The position numbers and the translations under genes were made by a program. The notes beneath the pieces are model-generated. The model made no database searches. It had not been told where the DNA came from and saw only the letters and a list, made by a program, of their open reading frames with translations. Of a stretch of 64,000 nucleotides of DNA, positions 18,471-26,688 are shown piece by piece. How positions within the stretch are numbered: the first letter of the stretch is position 1; every line of letters begins with the position of its first letter. Origin of the DNA: Shouchella hunanensis (GTDB taxonomy: Bacteria; Bacillota; Bacilli; Bacillales; Bacillaceae_D); assembly GCF_028735875.1 (NCBI RefSeq), contig NZ_CP117834.1, positions 3,460,001 through 3,524,000 of the forward strand. Reading direction: 5' to 3'.

Positions 18471-19475
18471 ATGAAGCAACAACAAATTCGACTGCGTGAA
18501 CGGCCTGACGGGTGGCCTAGTGAAGAGACTTTTTCGTATGAAGAGGTGGAAGTGAAAGAGCCTACACAAGATGAAGTGACGTTAAAAACCCGCTATCTCT
18601 CAGTTGATCCGTACATGCGAGGAAGAATGAACGATACAAAATCGTATGTAGAACCCTTTCAAATAGGAGAACCTTTAAACGGTGGAATTGTGGCAGAAGT
18701 CACGAAAACAAAATCAGAAAAGTTAAAGGTTGGCGATATTGTTTCAGGTGCATTAAATTGGCAAGAATACAATACTGTTCCTGCAGACACTGTACGTAAA
18801 CTTGACCTACACGGAGCACCGATGTCAACAGCGTTAGGTGTGTTAGGAATGCCAGGGCTCACGGCGTACTTTGGTATGTATCACATTGGCGAGCCGAAAG
18901 AAGGCGAGACGGTCGTGGTATCAGGTGCAGCAGGTGCCGTTGGGTCCATTGCAGGGCAATTAGCTAAACGAAAAGGTGCACATGTTGTGGGCATTGTTGG
19001 TTCAAAGGAAAAAGCAGACTATATTCGTTCTATCGGGTTTGACGAGGCTATTGACTACAAAGAAAAGCATGTGGGGCAAGCATTAGAACAAGCATGTCCA
19101 AATGGAATTGATGTTTATTTTGAAAATGTTGGTGGCGAGATCTCAGATCAAGTCTGGCCGCTTCTTAACTCATTCGCTAGAGTCCCTGTTTGTGGTGCGA
19201 TTTCTTCGTATAATCTAGAACAAGGAGAAGAAGATATAGGAAGACGGGTGCAAGGATACCTGGTAAAAGCTCGTGTGAAAATGCAAGGTTTCCTTGTAGG
19301 TGATTTCCAAAGTCATTACAAGGAAGCGTACGCGGATTTATCACGTTATTTACAAAACGATGAATTACAGTTTGAAGAAACGATTCATGAAGGATTCGAT
19401 AAAGTACCAGAAGCTTTTCTTGGTTTATTTAAAGGGAAAAATATAGGCAAGCAGCTTGTAAAAGTAGAGAAATAA
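18471..19475 (+). CDS. yfmJ: NADP-dependent medium-chain oxidoreductase, YfmJ-like
   Basis: A 334-residue zinc-free reductase of the prostaglandin/leukotriene B4 reductase branch of the MDR family. It has an N-terminal GroES-like domain with SVDPYMRGRMND (about 40-52) and a Rossmann domain with the nucleotide loop GAAGAVGSIAGQLAK (about 151-165). Such enzymes reduce alpha,beta-unsaturated carbonyls with NADPH, probably for detoxification. A strong AAAGGAGG site precedes it. It is monocistronic, ended by a bidirectional terminator. Confidence 0.88.
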   Translation: MKQQQIRLRERPDGWPSEETFSYEEVEVKEPTQDEVTLKTRYLSVDPYMRGRMNDTKSYVEPFQIGEPLNGGIVAEVTKTKSEKLKVGDIVSGALNWQEYNTVPADTVRKLDLHGAPMSTALGVLGMPGLTAYFGMYHIGEPKEGETVVVSGAAGAVGSIAGQLAKRKGAHVVGIVGSKEKADYIRSIGFDEAIDYKEKHVGQALEQACPNGIDVYFENVGGEISDQVWPLLNSFARVPVCGAISSYNLEQGEEDIGRRVQGYLVKARVKMQGFLVGDFQSHYKEAYADLSRYLQNDELQFEETIHEGFDKVPEAFLGLFKGKNIGKQLVKVEK

Positions 19476-19480
19476 AAAGA

Positions 19481-19511
19481 AGCGTTCATACGATCGTATG
19501 AACGCTTTTTC
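19481..19511. terminator. Bidirectional terminator between yfmJ-like and pbuE-like genes
   Basis: A 26-bp perfect palindrome (19481-19506) flanked by A-rich sequence on the left and a T-run on the right, between convergent genes. Confidence 0.9.
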
Positions 19512-19521
19512 TCGTCGACTT

Positions 19522-20658
19522 TTATTTCATTTTCACAGCGATAATCGCAACAATTAATCCAATGACAGCAAATAAACCGCCTACAGGGGCATTGAAATCG
19601 ACCGTGTATACATCAATTGTCAATCCACCAACAACCGAGCCAATGGCCATACCAACATGAGTAGCAGAGTTGTTAATACTTTGTTGGATGTCAGACGTTT
19701 TCGGTGCAGAAGCAACGAGATGTCCTTGTATAGCCGGTGTAATCGTCCAGCTTAAAAAGTTCCACAACATTAAAAGTGGAATAAGTAGTATCCCGCTGTT
19801 TGAAACAAGCGGTATGATAAACAGGACAAAGGCAAAAAAGGATAATGCGACAACCATCGTCTGTCGATTGCCAAATCGATCCGATGCATATCCCCCAAAC
19901 CAACTTCCGCAAATAGCCGCTATACCGAATAACAAATAAAGAAAGCTTAGGGCATTCCCTGATACATGTAACGTTGATTGTAAGAAGGGTGTTAAAAACG
20001 CATATAGTGTTAAATGACCAATAAAAAACAAAATGGAAACAGAATGTACCATCAAAATAGTTGGTTTCCGTAGGGCACGTAGTTGTGTCGATAGAGGCAC
20101 ATACGGCTTTGGTTCAATGGGATTTAATGTGAACTGGATCAATACCATTAAAATAAAGGTTACAGCTACAATAAAGACAAACGGCGCCCGCCACCCCCAT
20201 TCGTTTCCAAGAAATAGACCTAATGGCACACCTAATACTAACGAGGCACTTACACCCATCAATACAGTTCCAATGGCTCTGGAGCGATAGGCTTCTGAAC
20301 TAATTTGCGATGCAATGGTTAAACATAGCGAAACAAGGAGAGCCGCACCTGATGCCGATAAAATACGTGATACAAGAAGTACGAATAAACTATTGCTGAT
20401 GACCGCAATACCATTTGAAAACAAAAATAGCACGAGAACAATCATAATTAATTTTTTTCGTTCCACTTTTGCAGTAAGGGATAGCAAAACCGGACCAGCA
20501 ATCGCAAAGCTGAGAGAAAAAGCAGAAATTAATAAGCCGGCTTGACCTAGTGTGATATCTAAATCAGCTGCAATGAAAGGTAAGATACCTCCAATAATTA
20601 ATTCAACTAGGCCAACAATAAAGGTAAGCGTTGTTAATAGGTAAATTCTTTTGTCCAA
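19522..20658 (-). CDS. pbuE: MFS purine (base/ribonucleoside) efflux pump, PbuE-like
   Basis: A 378-residue, 12-helix MFS exporter. The N terminus VGLVELIIGGILPFIAADLD and the segments LTAKVERKKL and SDIQQSINNSA match B. subtilis PbuE closely, from memory of that protein. PbuE exports adenine, hypoxanthine and related nucleosides. Translation starts at a TTG at 20658 with GGAGG 7 bp upstream. In B. subtilis pbuE is controlled by an adenine riboswitch. Here the leader is structured and ends in a terminator hairpin, but it does not show the classical purine aptamer core. The RDD gene lies upstream in the same direction. Confidence 0.8.
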   Translation of the reverse strand: MDKRIYLLTTLTFIVGLVELIIGGILPFIAADLDITLGQAGLLISAFSLSFAIAGPVLLSLTAKVERKKLIMIVLVLFLFSNGIAVISNSLFVLLVSRILSASGAALLVSLCLTIASQISSEAYRSRAIGTVLMGVSASLVLGVPLGLFLGNEWGWRAPFVFIVAVTFILMVLIQFTLNPIEPKPYVPLSTQLRALRKPTILMVHSVSILFFIGHLTLYAFLTPFLQSTLHVSGNALSFLYLLFGIAAICGSWFGGYASDRFGNRQTMVVALSFFAFVLFIIPLVSNSGILLIPLLMLWNFLSWTITPAIQGHLVASAPKTSDIQQSINNSATHVGMAIGSVVGGLTIDVYTVDFNAPVGGLFAVIGLIVAIIAVKMK

Positions 20659-20672
20659 AACGGTTCCTCCCC

Positions 20673-20710
20673 AAATAAAAACAGGACCTCCTGTGAAACG
20701 GGAGGCCCTG
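20673..20710 (-). terminator. Intrinsic terminator in the pbuE leader
   Basis: On the minus strand CAGGGCCTCC (20710-20701) pairs with GGAGGTCCTG (20691-20682) around a 9-nt loop, then a T-rich tract follows. It ends about 15 bp before the pbuE start, so read-through is needed for expression. This is the expression platform expected of an attenuated gene. Confidence 0.8.
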
Positions 20711-20712
20711 CA

Positions 20713-20801
20713 TTAAAGCATACATGTGCTAATTCGCTAACATAACGCCCATAGTTATGTCGCCTGAATACGTAATTACTCATAAGTTAGCACGGCTTTA
20801 A
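20713..20801 (-). ncRNA. Structured leader RNA of pbuE, candidate riboswitch or operator
   Basis: On the minus strand the leader folds as a closed multi-branch element. The outer stem is TTAAAGC (20801-20795) with GCTTTAA (20719-20713). The P1 stem is GTGCTAA (20793-20787) with TTAGCAC (20732-20726). Inside are two hairpins: P2 TGAGTA/TATTCA (20782-20765) and P3 ACATAAC/GTTATGT with a 7-nt loop (20760-20740). The terminator follows immediately. The layout resembles a three-way-junction aptamer, but the junction lacks the TCTAC core of guanine/adenine riboswitches. A perfect -35 TTGACA lies at 20812-20807 with a weak TAACTT 17 bp on; if that promoter is used, the P1 strand is not transcribed and the P3 repeat would be an operator instead. 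Confidence 0.5.
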
Positions 20802-20816
20802 GGAAGTGTCAATCGG

Positions 20817-21395
20817 TCAATGTTCATTTGCTTCTTTGTCAATCTTCTCTGTTTCTGCTGGTGACTGCTTCGTAACATAGGTGCCTGCAATAAGGTCATG
20901 TATGGAGCGTCTTGATTTTGATAAGCCAACCATAAACGCACTAGCAACTAATAAAATTAAAGATGGAAAAAAGCCAAGAGCTAGTATGGTGAAATCGAAT
21001 CCAGATAAAATGAATTCCTCACTTAAATCGTTGTTTTGTACGAATGTTAGCCATATTCGTGTATCAACAGTGAAAGAGAGGATTGTAACGCTAATAAGTA
21101 TAGGTAACACATAGATAAGGCCGCCAATAATAGTACGTTTAATCATTGTCCAAATTCCTACGTTTGTACCGTCCATGTGAATGATGCGAATCTTAAACAC
21201 CCGTTTACCGACCGTGTAACCATACCAAAAAACTGGTAGTAGTAGTGCGTACAAAAACTGTGCTAATTCTGTAATACCATCTTGCCAAGCTGCTAGTAAG
21301 AATAATCCTAGAAGAAATGCCAATCCATTAAATAAAATACCATCAAGTAAAAGGGCCCCAAGTCGTATCCAAAATCCTGCTGGTTTTGTTTCCAT
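20817..21395 (-). CDS. RDD family membrane protein
   Basis: A 192-residue protein with three to four membrane helices. The RDD family pattern is visible: GFWIRLGALLLDGI near the N terminus, WYGYTVGKRVFKIRI in the middle and SKSRRSIHDLIAGTYV near the end. Function is unknown for most members; some act in Na+/H+ transport or alkaline tolerance. The ATG at 21395 follows AAAGGAGGGATCAT and precedes the conserved arginine segment, so I prefer it to longer versions. Confidence 0.85.
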   Translation of the reverse strand: METKPAGFWIRLGALLLDGILFNGLAFLLGLFLLAAWQDGITELAQFLYALLLPVFWYGYTVGKRVFKIRIIHMDGTNVGIWTMIKRTIIGGLIYVLPILISVTILSFTVDTRIWLTFVQNNDLSEEFILSGFDFTILALGFFPSLILLVASAFMVGLSKSRRSIHDLIAGTYVTKQSPAETEKIDKEANEH

Positions 21396-21467
21396 ATGAT
21401 CCCTCCTTTCCCTTTTAGAATATACCATATATTCTCTACTTTTATATAGCCTGACAGGAGTGTAAGC

Positions 21468-21496
21468 TTACACTGTAGGGATAGTTGTGGTACAAT
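21468..21496 (+). promoter_or_regulatory. SigA-type promoter of the ABC-F gene
   Basis: -35 TTACAC (21468-21473), 17-bp spacer, -10 TACAAT (21491-21496), 50 bp upstream of the ABC-F start codon. Confidence 0.6.
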
Positions 21497-21545
21497 TGTT
21501 TATTGGAAAAGCAGATAACGCTTACGCATAAAGGATTGATAATAG

Positions 21546-23099
21546 ATGAGTATTTTAACAGTGAAAAATTTAAGCCACGGCTTCGGTGATCGTGCCATTT
21601 TTCAAGATGTTTCGTTTCGATTATTAAAAGGCGAACATATTGGATTAATTGGTGCAAACGGTGAAGGAAAATCAACGTTTATGAATATTATTACCGGTAA
21701 GCTTATGCCAGATGAAGGAAAAGTAGAATGGTCAAAGAAAGTTCGAGTTGGCTATTTAGACCAGCATACCGTTCTTGAGCGTGGAATGACCATGCGGGAT
21801 GTGCTAAAAGGTGCGTTTCAGTATTTGTACGACATGGAAACTGAAATGAATCAAATGTACGAGAAAATGGGAGACGTCACTCCAGAAGAGCTGGAAAAGC
21901 TATTAGAAGAGGTTGGTGTCATTCAAGACACGCTGACGAACAATGATTTCTATACCATTGACGCAAAAGTGGAAGAAGTTGCTCGTGGTCTAGGGCTAGA
22001 TGATGTCGGTTTAGAAAAAGATGTAGAAGATTTAAGTGGTGGACAGCGAACGAAAGTATTACTGGCGAAACTATTACTTGAAAAACCGGACATTCTTTTA
22101 CTAGATGAGCCGACAAACTATTTAGATGAACAACATATTGAATGGCTAAGACGATACCTACAGGAATATGAGAATGCGTTTATTCTTATTTCTCATGATA
22201 TTCCATTTTTGAACAGTGTTATTAATTTAATTTATCATATGGAAAATCAAGAGTTAAACCGCTATGTTGGGGATTATGATCACTTTCTGGAAGTGCACGA
22301 AATGAAAAAGCAACAGCTTGAAGCAGCGTATAAACGCCAGCAGCAGGAAATGTCTCAGTTAAAAGACTTTGTTGCTCGGAATAAAGCACGAGTTTCCACA
22401 CGAAACATGGCTATGTCTAGGCAGAAGAAACTGGATAAAATGGATGTCATTGAACTTGCAAAAGAAAAACCAAAACCAGAATTTCATTTCAAAGAAGCTC
22501 GTTCAACAAGTAAGCTTATTTTCGAGACAAAAGAGCTTGTTATTGGGTACGATGAGCCATTATCTAGACCGCTTGATTTACGGATGGAGCGTGGGCAGAA
22601 AATTGCTTTAGTTGGAGCGAACGGTATCGGGAAAACGACCCTTTTGAAAAGTTTACTTGGCATTCAAAAGCCTATTTCTGGTGCAGTCGAACGAGGCGAT
22701 TATCAAGAGGTTGGTTATTTTGAACAAGAGGCAAAAGCAACGAATAATACGTGCATTGAAGAAATTTGGCAAGAGTTCCCTTCTCTCGGACAAGGAGAAG
22801 TTCGTTCCGCTCTAGCAAAATGTGGCCTTACTACAAAACACATTGAGAGTAAGATGGTTGTGTTAAGTGGAGGCGAAAAAGCCAAAGTCCGCTTATGCAA
22901 ACTGATTAACCGAGAGTCGAATATTTTAGTCCTGGATGAGCCAACAAACCATTTAGATGTAGATGCAAAAGAAGAACTAAAACGCGCATTAAAGGCATAC
23001 AAAGGTAGCATTATGTTGATTTCCCACGAACCAGAATTTTATCAAGATATTGTTACGGAAACATGGAACTGTGAGAGCTGGACGACAAAAGTCGTCTAA
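21546..23099 (+). CDS. yfmM: ABC-F family ATPase, YfmM-like
   Basis: A 517-residue soluble protein with two ABC domains and no membrane domain. Walker A motifs are GANGEGKST (about 36-44) and GANGIGKTT (about 358-366). Signatures are LSGGQRTK and LSGGEKAK, and both Walker B segments are followed by DEPTNYLD and DEPTNHLD. The inter-domain linker (about 240-310) is charged and helical, as in proteins that bind the ribosomal E site. ABC-F proteins modulate translation or give antibiotic resistance; this one resembles B. subtilis YfmM. It has its own promoter and terminator. Confidence 0.9.
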   Translation: MSILTVKNLSHGFGDRAIFQDVSFRLLKGEHIGLIGANGEGKSTFMNIITGKLMPDEGKVEWSKKVRVGYLDQHTVLERGMTMRDVLKGAFQYLYDMETEMNQMYEKMGDVTPEELEKLLEEVGVIQDTLTNNDFYTIDAKVEEVARGLGLDDVGLEKDVEDLSGGQRTKVLLAKLLLEKPDILLLDEPTNYLDEQHIEWLRRYLQEYENAFILISHDIPFLNSVINLIYHMENQELNRYVGDYDHFLEVHEMKKQQLEAAYKRQQQEMSQLKDFVARNKARVSTRNMAMSRQKKLDKMDVIELAKEKPKPEFHFKEARSTSKLIFETKELVIGYDEPLSRPLDLRMERGQKIALVGANGIGKTTLLKSLLGIQKPISGAVERGDYQEVGYFEQEAKATNNTCIEEIWQEFPSLGQGEVRSALAKCGLTTKHIESKMVVLSGGEKAKVRLCKLINRESNILVLDEPTNHLDVDAKEELKRALKAYKGSIMLISHEPEFYQDIVTETWNCESWTTKVV

Positions 23100-23107
23100 T
23101 ACGAACG

Positions 23108-23140
23108 AAAACGAAGATGACAAGCTCATCTTCGTTTTTT
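23108..23140 (+). terminator. Terminator of the ABC-F gene
   Basis: Perfect 13-bp stem AAAACGAAGATGA/TCATCTTCGTTTT with a 5-nt loop and T-run. Confidence 0.92.
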
Positions 23141-23241
23141 CTATATTTATACAGAAAAAGACCGTTTGTATAAATAAAAAACACATAATTTAGATTCAAA
23201 AACAAATGCTAGGACAAGAAAAGAACGAAACGGAGGATGAC

Positions 23242-23778
23242 ATGAATCAAGCCGTATTTTTAGACCGAGATGGCGTTATTAATGAGGTTAAAACGAACAG
23301 AGTAACGTTTGTCAATAAACCAACTGACTTTTACTTACTTGATGGAGTTGGAGAAGCCATTCGATCTTTTAATCAATCTGGTTTCGCTGTTTTTGTCGTG
23401 ACAAATCAAGGTGGTGTGGGTCTTGGCTATATGACAGAAAAGACACTGCGCACGATTCATGAAAAAATGGTTAAACTCCTAGCTCAACATGGTGCAATCG
23501 TCAACGATATCGCATATTGTATCCATCGACCAAATGAAGGTTGTCATTGTCGAAAGCCAGGCCCGCTTATGATCAAGCAATTAAGCGATATGTATGGAGT
23601 CGATCCAACAACAAGTATCATGGTAGGCGATCGAGAACCCGACATTAAAGCAGGTAAGAAGGCAGGCTGTAAAACGGTTTTAGTCGGTAGTCGAACGAAT
23701 GCAAATTATGGTGCAGATGCCGTTTTTAAAACTTTGGCTGATGCTGTTCCTTGGATTTTAAAAGAGAAAAGCCTATAA
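23242..23778 (+). CDS. HAD-IIIA phosphatase, GmhB/HisB-N-like
   Basis: A 178-residue phosphatase. The ATG at 23242 is preceded by CGGAGGATGAC and starts directly with the catalytic segment FLDRDGVINE (Asp8 nucleophile, Asp10 acid/base). Motif II is VVTNQGGVG and motif III/IV is GDREPDIKAGKKAG. A zinc-binding loop CIHRPNEGCHC supplies the C-x-H...C-x-C ligands typical of D-glycero-D-manno-heptose bisphosphate phosphatase (GmhB). A Gram-positive has no LPS core, so the substrate is probably another sugar bisphosphate. No heptose genes are nearby. It is followed 29 bp later by an MBL-fold gene. Confidence 0.85.
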   Translation: MNQAVFLDRDGVINEVKTNRVTFVNKPTDFYLLDGVGEAIRSFNQSGFAVFVVTNQGGVGLGYMTEKTLRTIHEKMVKLLAQHGAIVNDIAYCIHRPNEGCHCRKPGPLMIKQLSDMYGVDPTTSIMVGDREPDIKAGKKAGCKTVLVGSRTNANYGADAVFKTLADAVPWILKEKSL

Positions 23779-23807
23779 AGGCAGATGTATTCTTAAGGAG
23801 GATGAAA

Positions 23808-24647
23808 ATGAAAAACAAGATGTCCTATGGTGATGACTACAAAACACTCCCACTAACAACAATTGGAAATGGCGTGACCATTCAAGTATGTGAAGATGTC
23901 TTTCAATATACAAATGCCTTTGTAAATGTTTTCTTTATTGGCCATTCAAACGTCGGTGACTACGTAGTCGTTGATGCAGGTGTTCCAGGTGGAGCAAAAG
24001 ATATTATAGAAGCTGCTCAATCAATATATGGCACAAAAAAACCAAAAGCCATTCTATTAACCCATGGTCATTTTGATCATGTTGGTTCTATTATTGAACT
24101 TATTGATTATTGGCAAGTACAAGTATATGCACACCCTTTAGAGTTGCCATATCTGACTGGAAAAGAACGATATCCAGAGCCAGATCCAAGCGTCGAAGGT
24201 GGTCTATTGGCAAAGATTTCTTCTTTATTCCCTAACGAACCCATTCAAATAATTGAACATGTCTCTGCCTTACCAGAGGGAGAAGTCCCTTTTTTAGAAT
24301 CATTTCAATGGATTCATACTCCAGGTCATACCCCAGGACACGTTTCCTTTTTTCGTGAACACGATCGGTGTTTACTTGTGGGAGATGCATTCACTACGGT
24401 TCGACAAGATCAATTATATGAAACGATTGTTCAAAAACAAGAAGTAAATGGTCCGCCTCGCTATTTTACGACTGATTGGAATGAAGCAGAAAAATCTATT
24501 GTAAACTTACAGAAGCTTGAACCGCTAGTAGCTGTTACTGGTCACGGAGTTCCCGTTTCTGGTGAAGAACTAACGTCTGGGTTAATTGCGTTAATAGCAA
24601 ATTTTAAAGAAGTGTATAAACCAGATTACGGAAGATATGTTGAATAA
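23808..24647 (+). CDS. MBL-fold metallo-hydrolase
   Basis: A 279-residue glyoxalase II-like hydrolase. The dinuclear metal motif THGHFDH supplies His86, His88, Asp90 and His91; further ligands are in HTPGHTPGHVSFF and VGDAFTT, with the last His in VTGHGVP. The start at 23808 lies 6 bp after AAGGAGG; an ATG two codons upstream is also possible. The substrate is unknown. The short gap to the HAD gene suggests co-transcription. Confidence 0.88.
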   Translation: MKNKMSYGDDYKTLPLTTIGNGVTIQVCEDVFQYTNAFVNVFFIGHSNVGDYVVVDAGVPGGAKDIIEAAQSIYGTKKPKAILLTHGHFDHVGSIIELIDYWQVQVYAHPLELPYLTGKERYPEPDPSVEGGLLAKISSLFPNEPIQIIEHVSALPEGEVPFLESFQWIHTPGHTPGHVSFFREHDRCLLVGDAFTTVRQDQLYETIVQKQEVNGPPRYFTTDWNEAEKSIVNLQKLEPLVAVTGHGVPVSGEELTSGLIALIANFKEVYKPDYGRYVE

Positions 24648-24727
24648 GTAGCAATCAGGTCTCATGGTATTTTCACTTTCAATTTAAGCATTCTTGCCTT
24701 ATCCTTTTTTAAAAGGAGTGAATGTTT

Positions 24728-25573
24728 ATGGGTTTTGATTTTCAACAAGTCGATGTATTTACAACTAAGCCGTTTAAAGGAAATCCTGTAGCCGTCATAC
24801 ATAATGGAGACGGGCTATCGACCGAGATTATGCAGGCTATCGCAAATTGGACAAATCTATCTGAAACCACTTTTGTCTGTAAAGCAGATCATCCACTCGC
24901 AGATTATAAACTGCGTATCTTTACCCCTCATAGTGAGCTTCCTTTCGCTGGTCACCCAACGATTGGTTCTGTAGCAGCCGTTATGGAGCGGGGGTTAAAG
25001 CCAAAACAGGAAGGACGTATTATTCAAGAATGTCAAAGAGGTCTTGTTACAATTATACAAGAGGATGATAGGTTTTTCTTCGAATTACCTGAACCAAAAG
25101 TAGAGCATGTTGATGAAGAAATCGTCCAACACATAGCAGAAGCTATTGGAGTTAGCAATGAATACATTGAAGATCGTTTGATTATAGATGTAGGCCCTGT
25201 CTGGTTAACATTAAAAATAAATAGAGACGTTAATATTAAACGTCTTAGACCAGTTATGAATCAATTAATGAAGGCTATACCTTCAGGAATAACAGGTGTA
25301 ACCATTTTTGGAGACAGTAGTAATGTAGACTCACTGTTTGAAGTTCGATCATTTGCTCCAGGCGAAGGCGTACCGGAAGATCCTGTTTGCGGTAGTGGAA
25401 ATGGAGCAGTAGCTACTATGGTGCGTAAGATGGCATTGCCTGTAACGGAATTTTCAACCAGCCAAGGTAGTTGTGTAGGTCGTGATGGGAAAGTTGACAT
25501 TCGCTATCGAGACGGCCACATTTTAATAGGTGGCAGGACAGTCACCTGTATAGAAGGGAAGTTAACAGTATAA
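24728..25573 (+). CDS. PhzF family isomerase-like protein
   Basis: A 281-residue protein with the two-domain diaminopimelate-epimerase-like fold. Recognisable parts are QVDVFTTKPFKGNPVAV at the start, NLSETTFV with the catalytic Glu, LPFAGHPTIGS, and FAPGEGVPEDPVCGSGNGAVA near the C terminus. PhzF itself isomerises a phenazine precursor; most relatives are uncharacterised isomerases. No phenazine genes are nearby. I choose the ATG at 24728, 9 bp from AAGGAG, over an ATG two codons earlier. Confidence 0.9.
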   Translation: MGFDFQQVDVFTTKPFKGNPVAVIHNGDGLSTEIMQAIANWTNLSETTFVCKADHPLADYKLRIFTPHSELPFAGHPTIGSVAAVMERGLKPKQEGRIIQECQRGLVTIIQEDDRFFFELPEPKVEHVDEEIVQHIAEAIGVSNEYIEDRLIIDVGPVWLTLKINRDVNIKRLRPVMNQLMKAIPSGITGVTIFGDSSNVDSLFEVRSFAPGEGVPEDPVCGSGNGAVATMVRKMALPVTEFSTSQGSCVGRDGKVDIRYRDGHILIGGRTVTCIEGKLTV

Positions 25574-25590
25574 ACAACGATTATAAATTA

Positions 25591-25619
25591 AAAAGCTGGC
25601 ATAAGTAGCCAGCTTTTTT
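25591..25619. terminator. Bidirectional terminator, PhzF / carbonic anhydrase
   Basis: Ten-base stem AAAAGCTGGC/GCCAGCTTTT with a 7-nt loop, A-run on one side and T-run on the other, between convergent genes. Confidence 0.92.
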
Positions 25620-25620
25620 A

Positions 25621-26415
25621 TCAATGATAGTGATACCCGACTTCTCGGTTACCTAAGTCTTGAACAGGGCGATAGTTAGATGGATAGATCGATTGAAAGC
25701 GATCAAGTTGCTCTCTTGAAACCTCTATTGGCTCATCCAAAACTGTCCATTTTACCCCTTCATCACATGGAGGCGTTGTTAAAGAACCTTCGTATTGAAA
25801 GGAATTCAATTCGCCGGGGATGAAATCGTTAGGGTCGAGTACAACGGTTTCCGTAGCTGTACCTTCCTCCGTTGGCATTAAGTCCCATACTTGGTCCAGT
25901 GCTTCGTGATGGGCTCCTTCTTCCATTAGCACCCCTAAAACTGCTAAATTATCATTTTTGTCTACATGAACGAGATGTAATTCCATTTCGAAATGTTCAT
26001 CTTCTAGTGTGTGCTCACTTGGTGTGTGAAAATGAAATTGAGCGAGTGTATACGGTACACCGGCTAGGCGAAGGGTGCTTCCCGTCGATCCGTGCACATC
26101 TGCTTGAATGGTATGGCCGTTGTTCTGAACAGAAAATGTTGTTGGTTGATATGTATTGATAAGCGGCCATTTTGCAGAAGATAGATTGCTATACGATAAT
26201 GCAATTGGAGATTGTTGCTCACCAATCGAACACATCGCATAAGATTCATCGAGTTCTCCCCAATGTTCTGGTCCTGTCTCCCCTTCATAAGACCAAGAAG
26301 CTTGTAAGGCTTGAACAGGACCTTGATACGTGAGAGTACTAGCTTGAACAGATGAAGGCAAAAGCGTTGTAGCGGCAATACTAGAAAGAGATAGAGAGAT
26401 TAATAGATTTTTAAT
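25621..26415 (-). CDS. Secreted alpha-class carbonic anhydrase, apparent ATT start codon
   Basis: A zinc enzyme that interconverts CO2 and bicarbonate. The three zinc ligands are seen in QFHFHTPSEH (two His) and in MELHLVHVD (third His). Other conserved parts are IGEQQSPIAL and SLTTPPCDEGV. The nearest normal in-frame start is a TTG at 26361, which would remove almost all of the signal peptide. Reading upstream gives a perfect signal peptide: Lys-Asn, a hydrophobic core and VQA as the cleavage site. That frame begins with ATT at 26415, 8 bp after GGAGG; no ATG, GTG or TTG lies between it and the upstream in-frame stop. I therefore place the start at ATT (264 residues). Confidence 0.85.
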   Translation of the reverse strand: MKNLLISLSLSSIAATTLLPSSVQASTLTYQGPVQALQASWSYEGETGPEHWGELDESYAMCSIGEQQSPIALSYSNLSSAKWPLINTYQPTTFSVQNNGHTIQADVHGSTGSTLRLAGVPYTLAQFHFHTPSEHTLEDEHFEMELHLVHVDKNDNLAVLGVLMEEGAHHEALDQVWDLMPTEEGTATETVVLDPNDFIPGELNSFQYEGSLTTPPCDEGVKWTVLDEPIEVSREQLDRFQSIYPSNYRPVQDLGNREVGYHYH

Positions 26416-26688
26416 TGGAAACGCCTCCTTTTTTAACTTACGTTAAGATTATCCCCTATAAAAACCCATTAATCTACATCGTTTTCCATTTTCCCAACAT
26501 GAATCTACCGGTTTTTGTTAAAAAAATAGAAGCCTTATCGATTTTTAAAGCTTCTGTAGAACACTAAGGTTCCTTTTTTAGTGCATAAGTATAAATAGAA
26601 TCCAATACTTTTTGTTTCAGGCTTTTTTCAGTGCTTGCTGCCATTCTAGGTTCATATAATAATGGTGATAATGAAAAGGGTGATCCGA

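Noticed and set aside
21514-21528. cre-like sequence AGATAACGCTTACG upstream of the ABC-F gene
   Set aside because: It shares a 12-mer with the site at 15848 but misses conserved end positions of the cre consensus, and an ABC-F gene is not an expected CcpA target.
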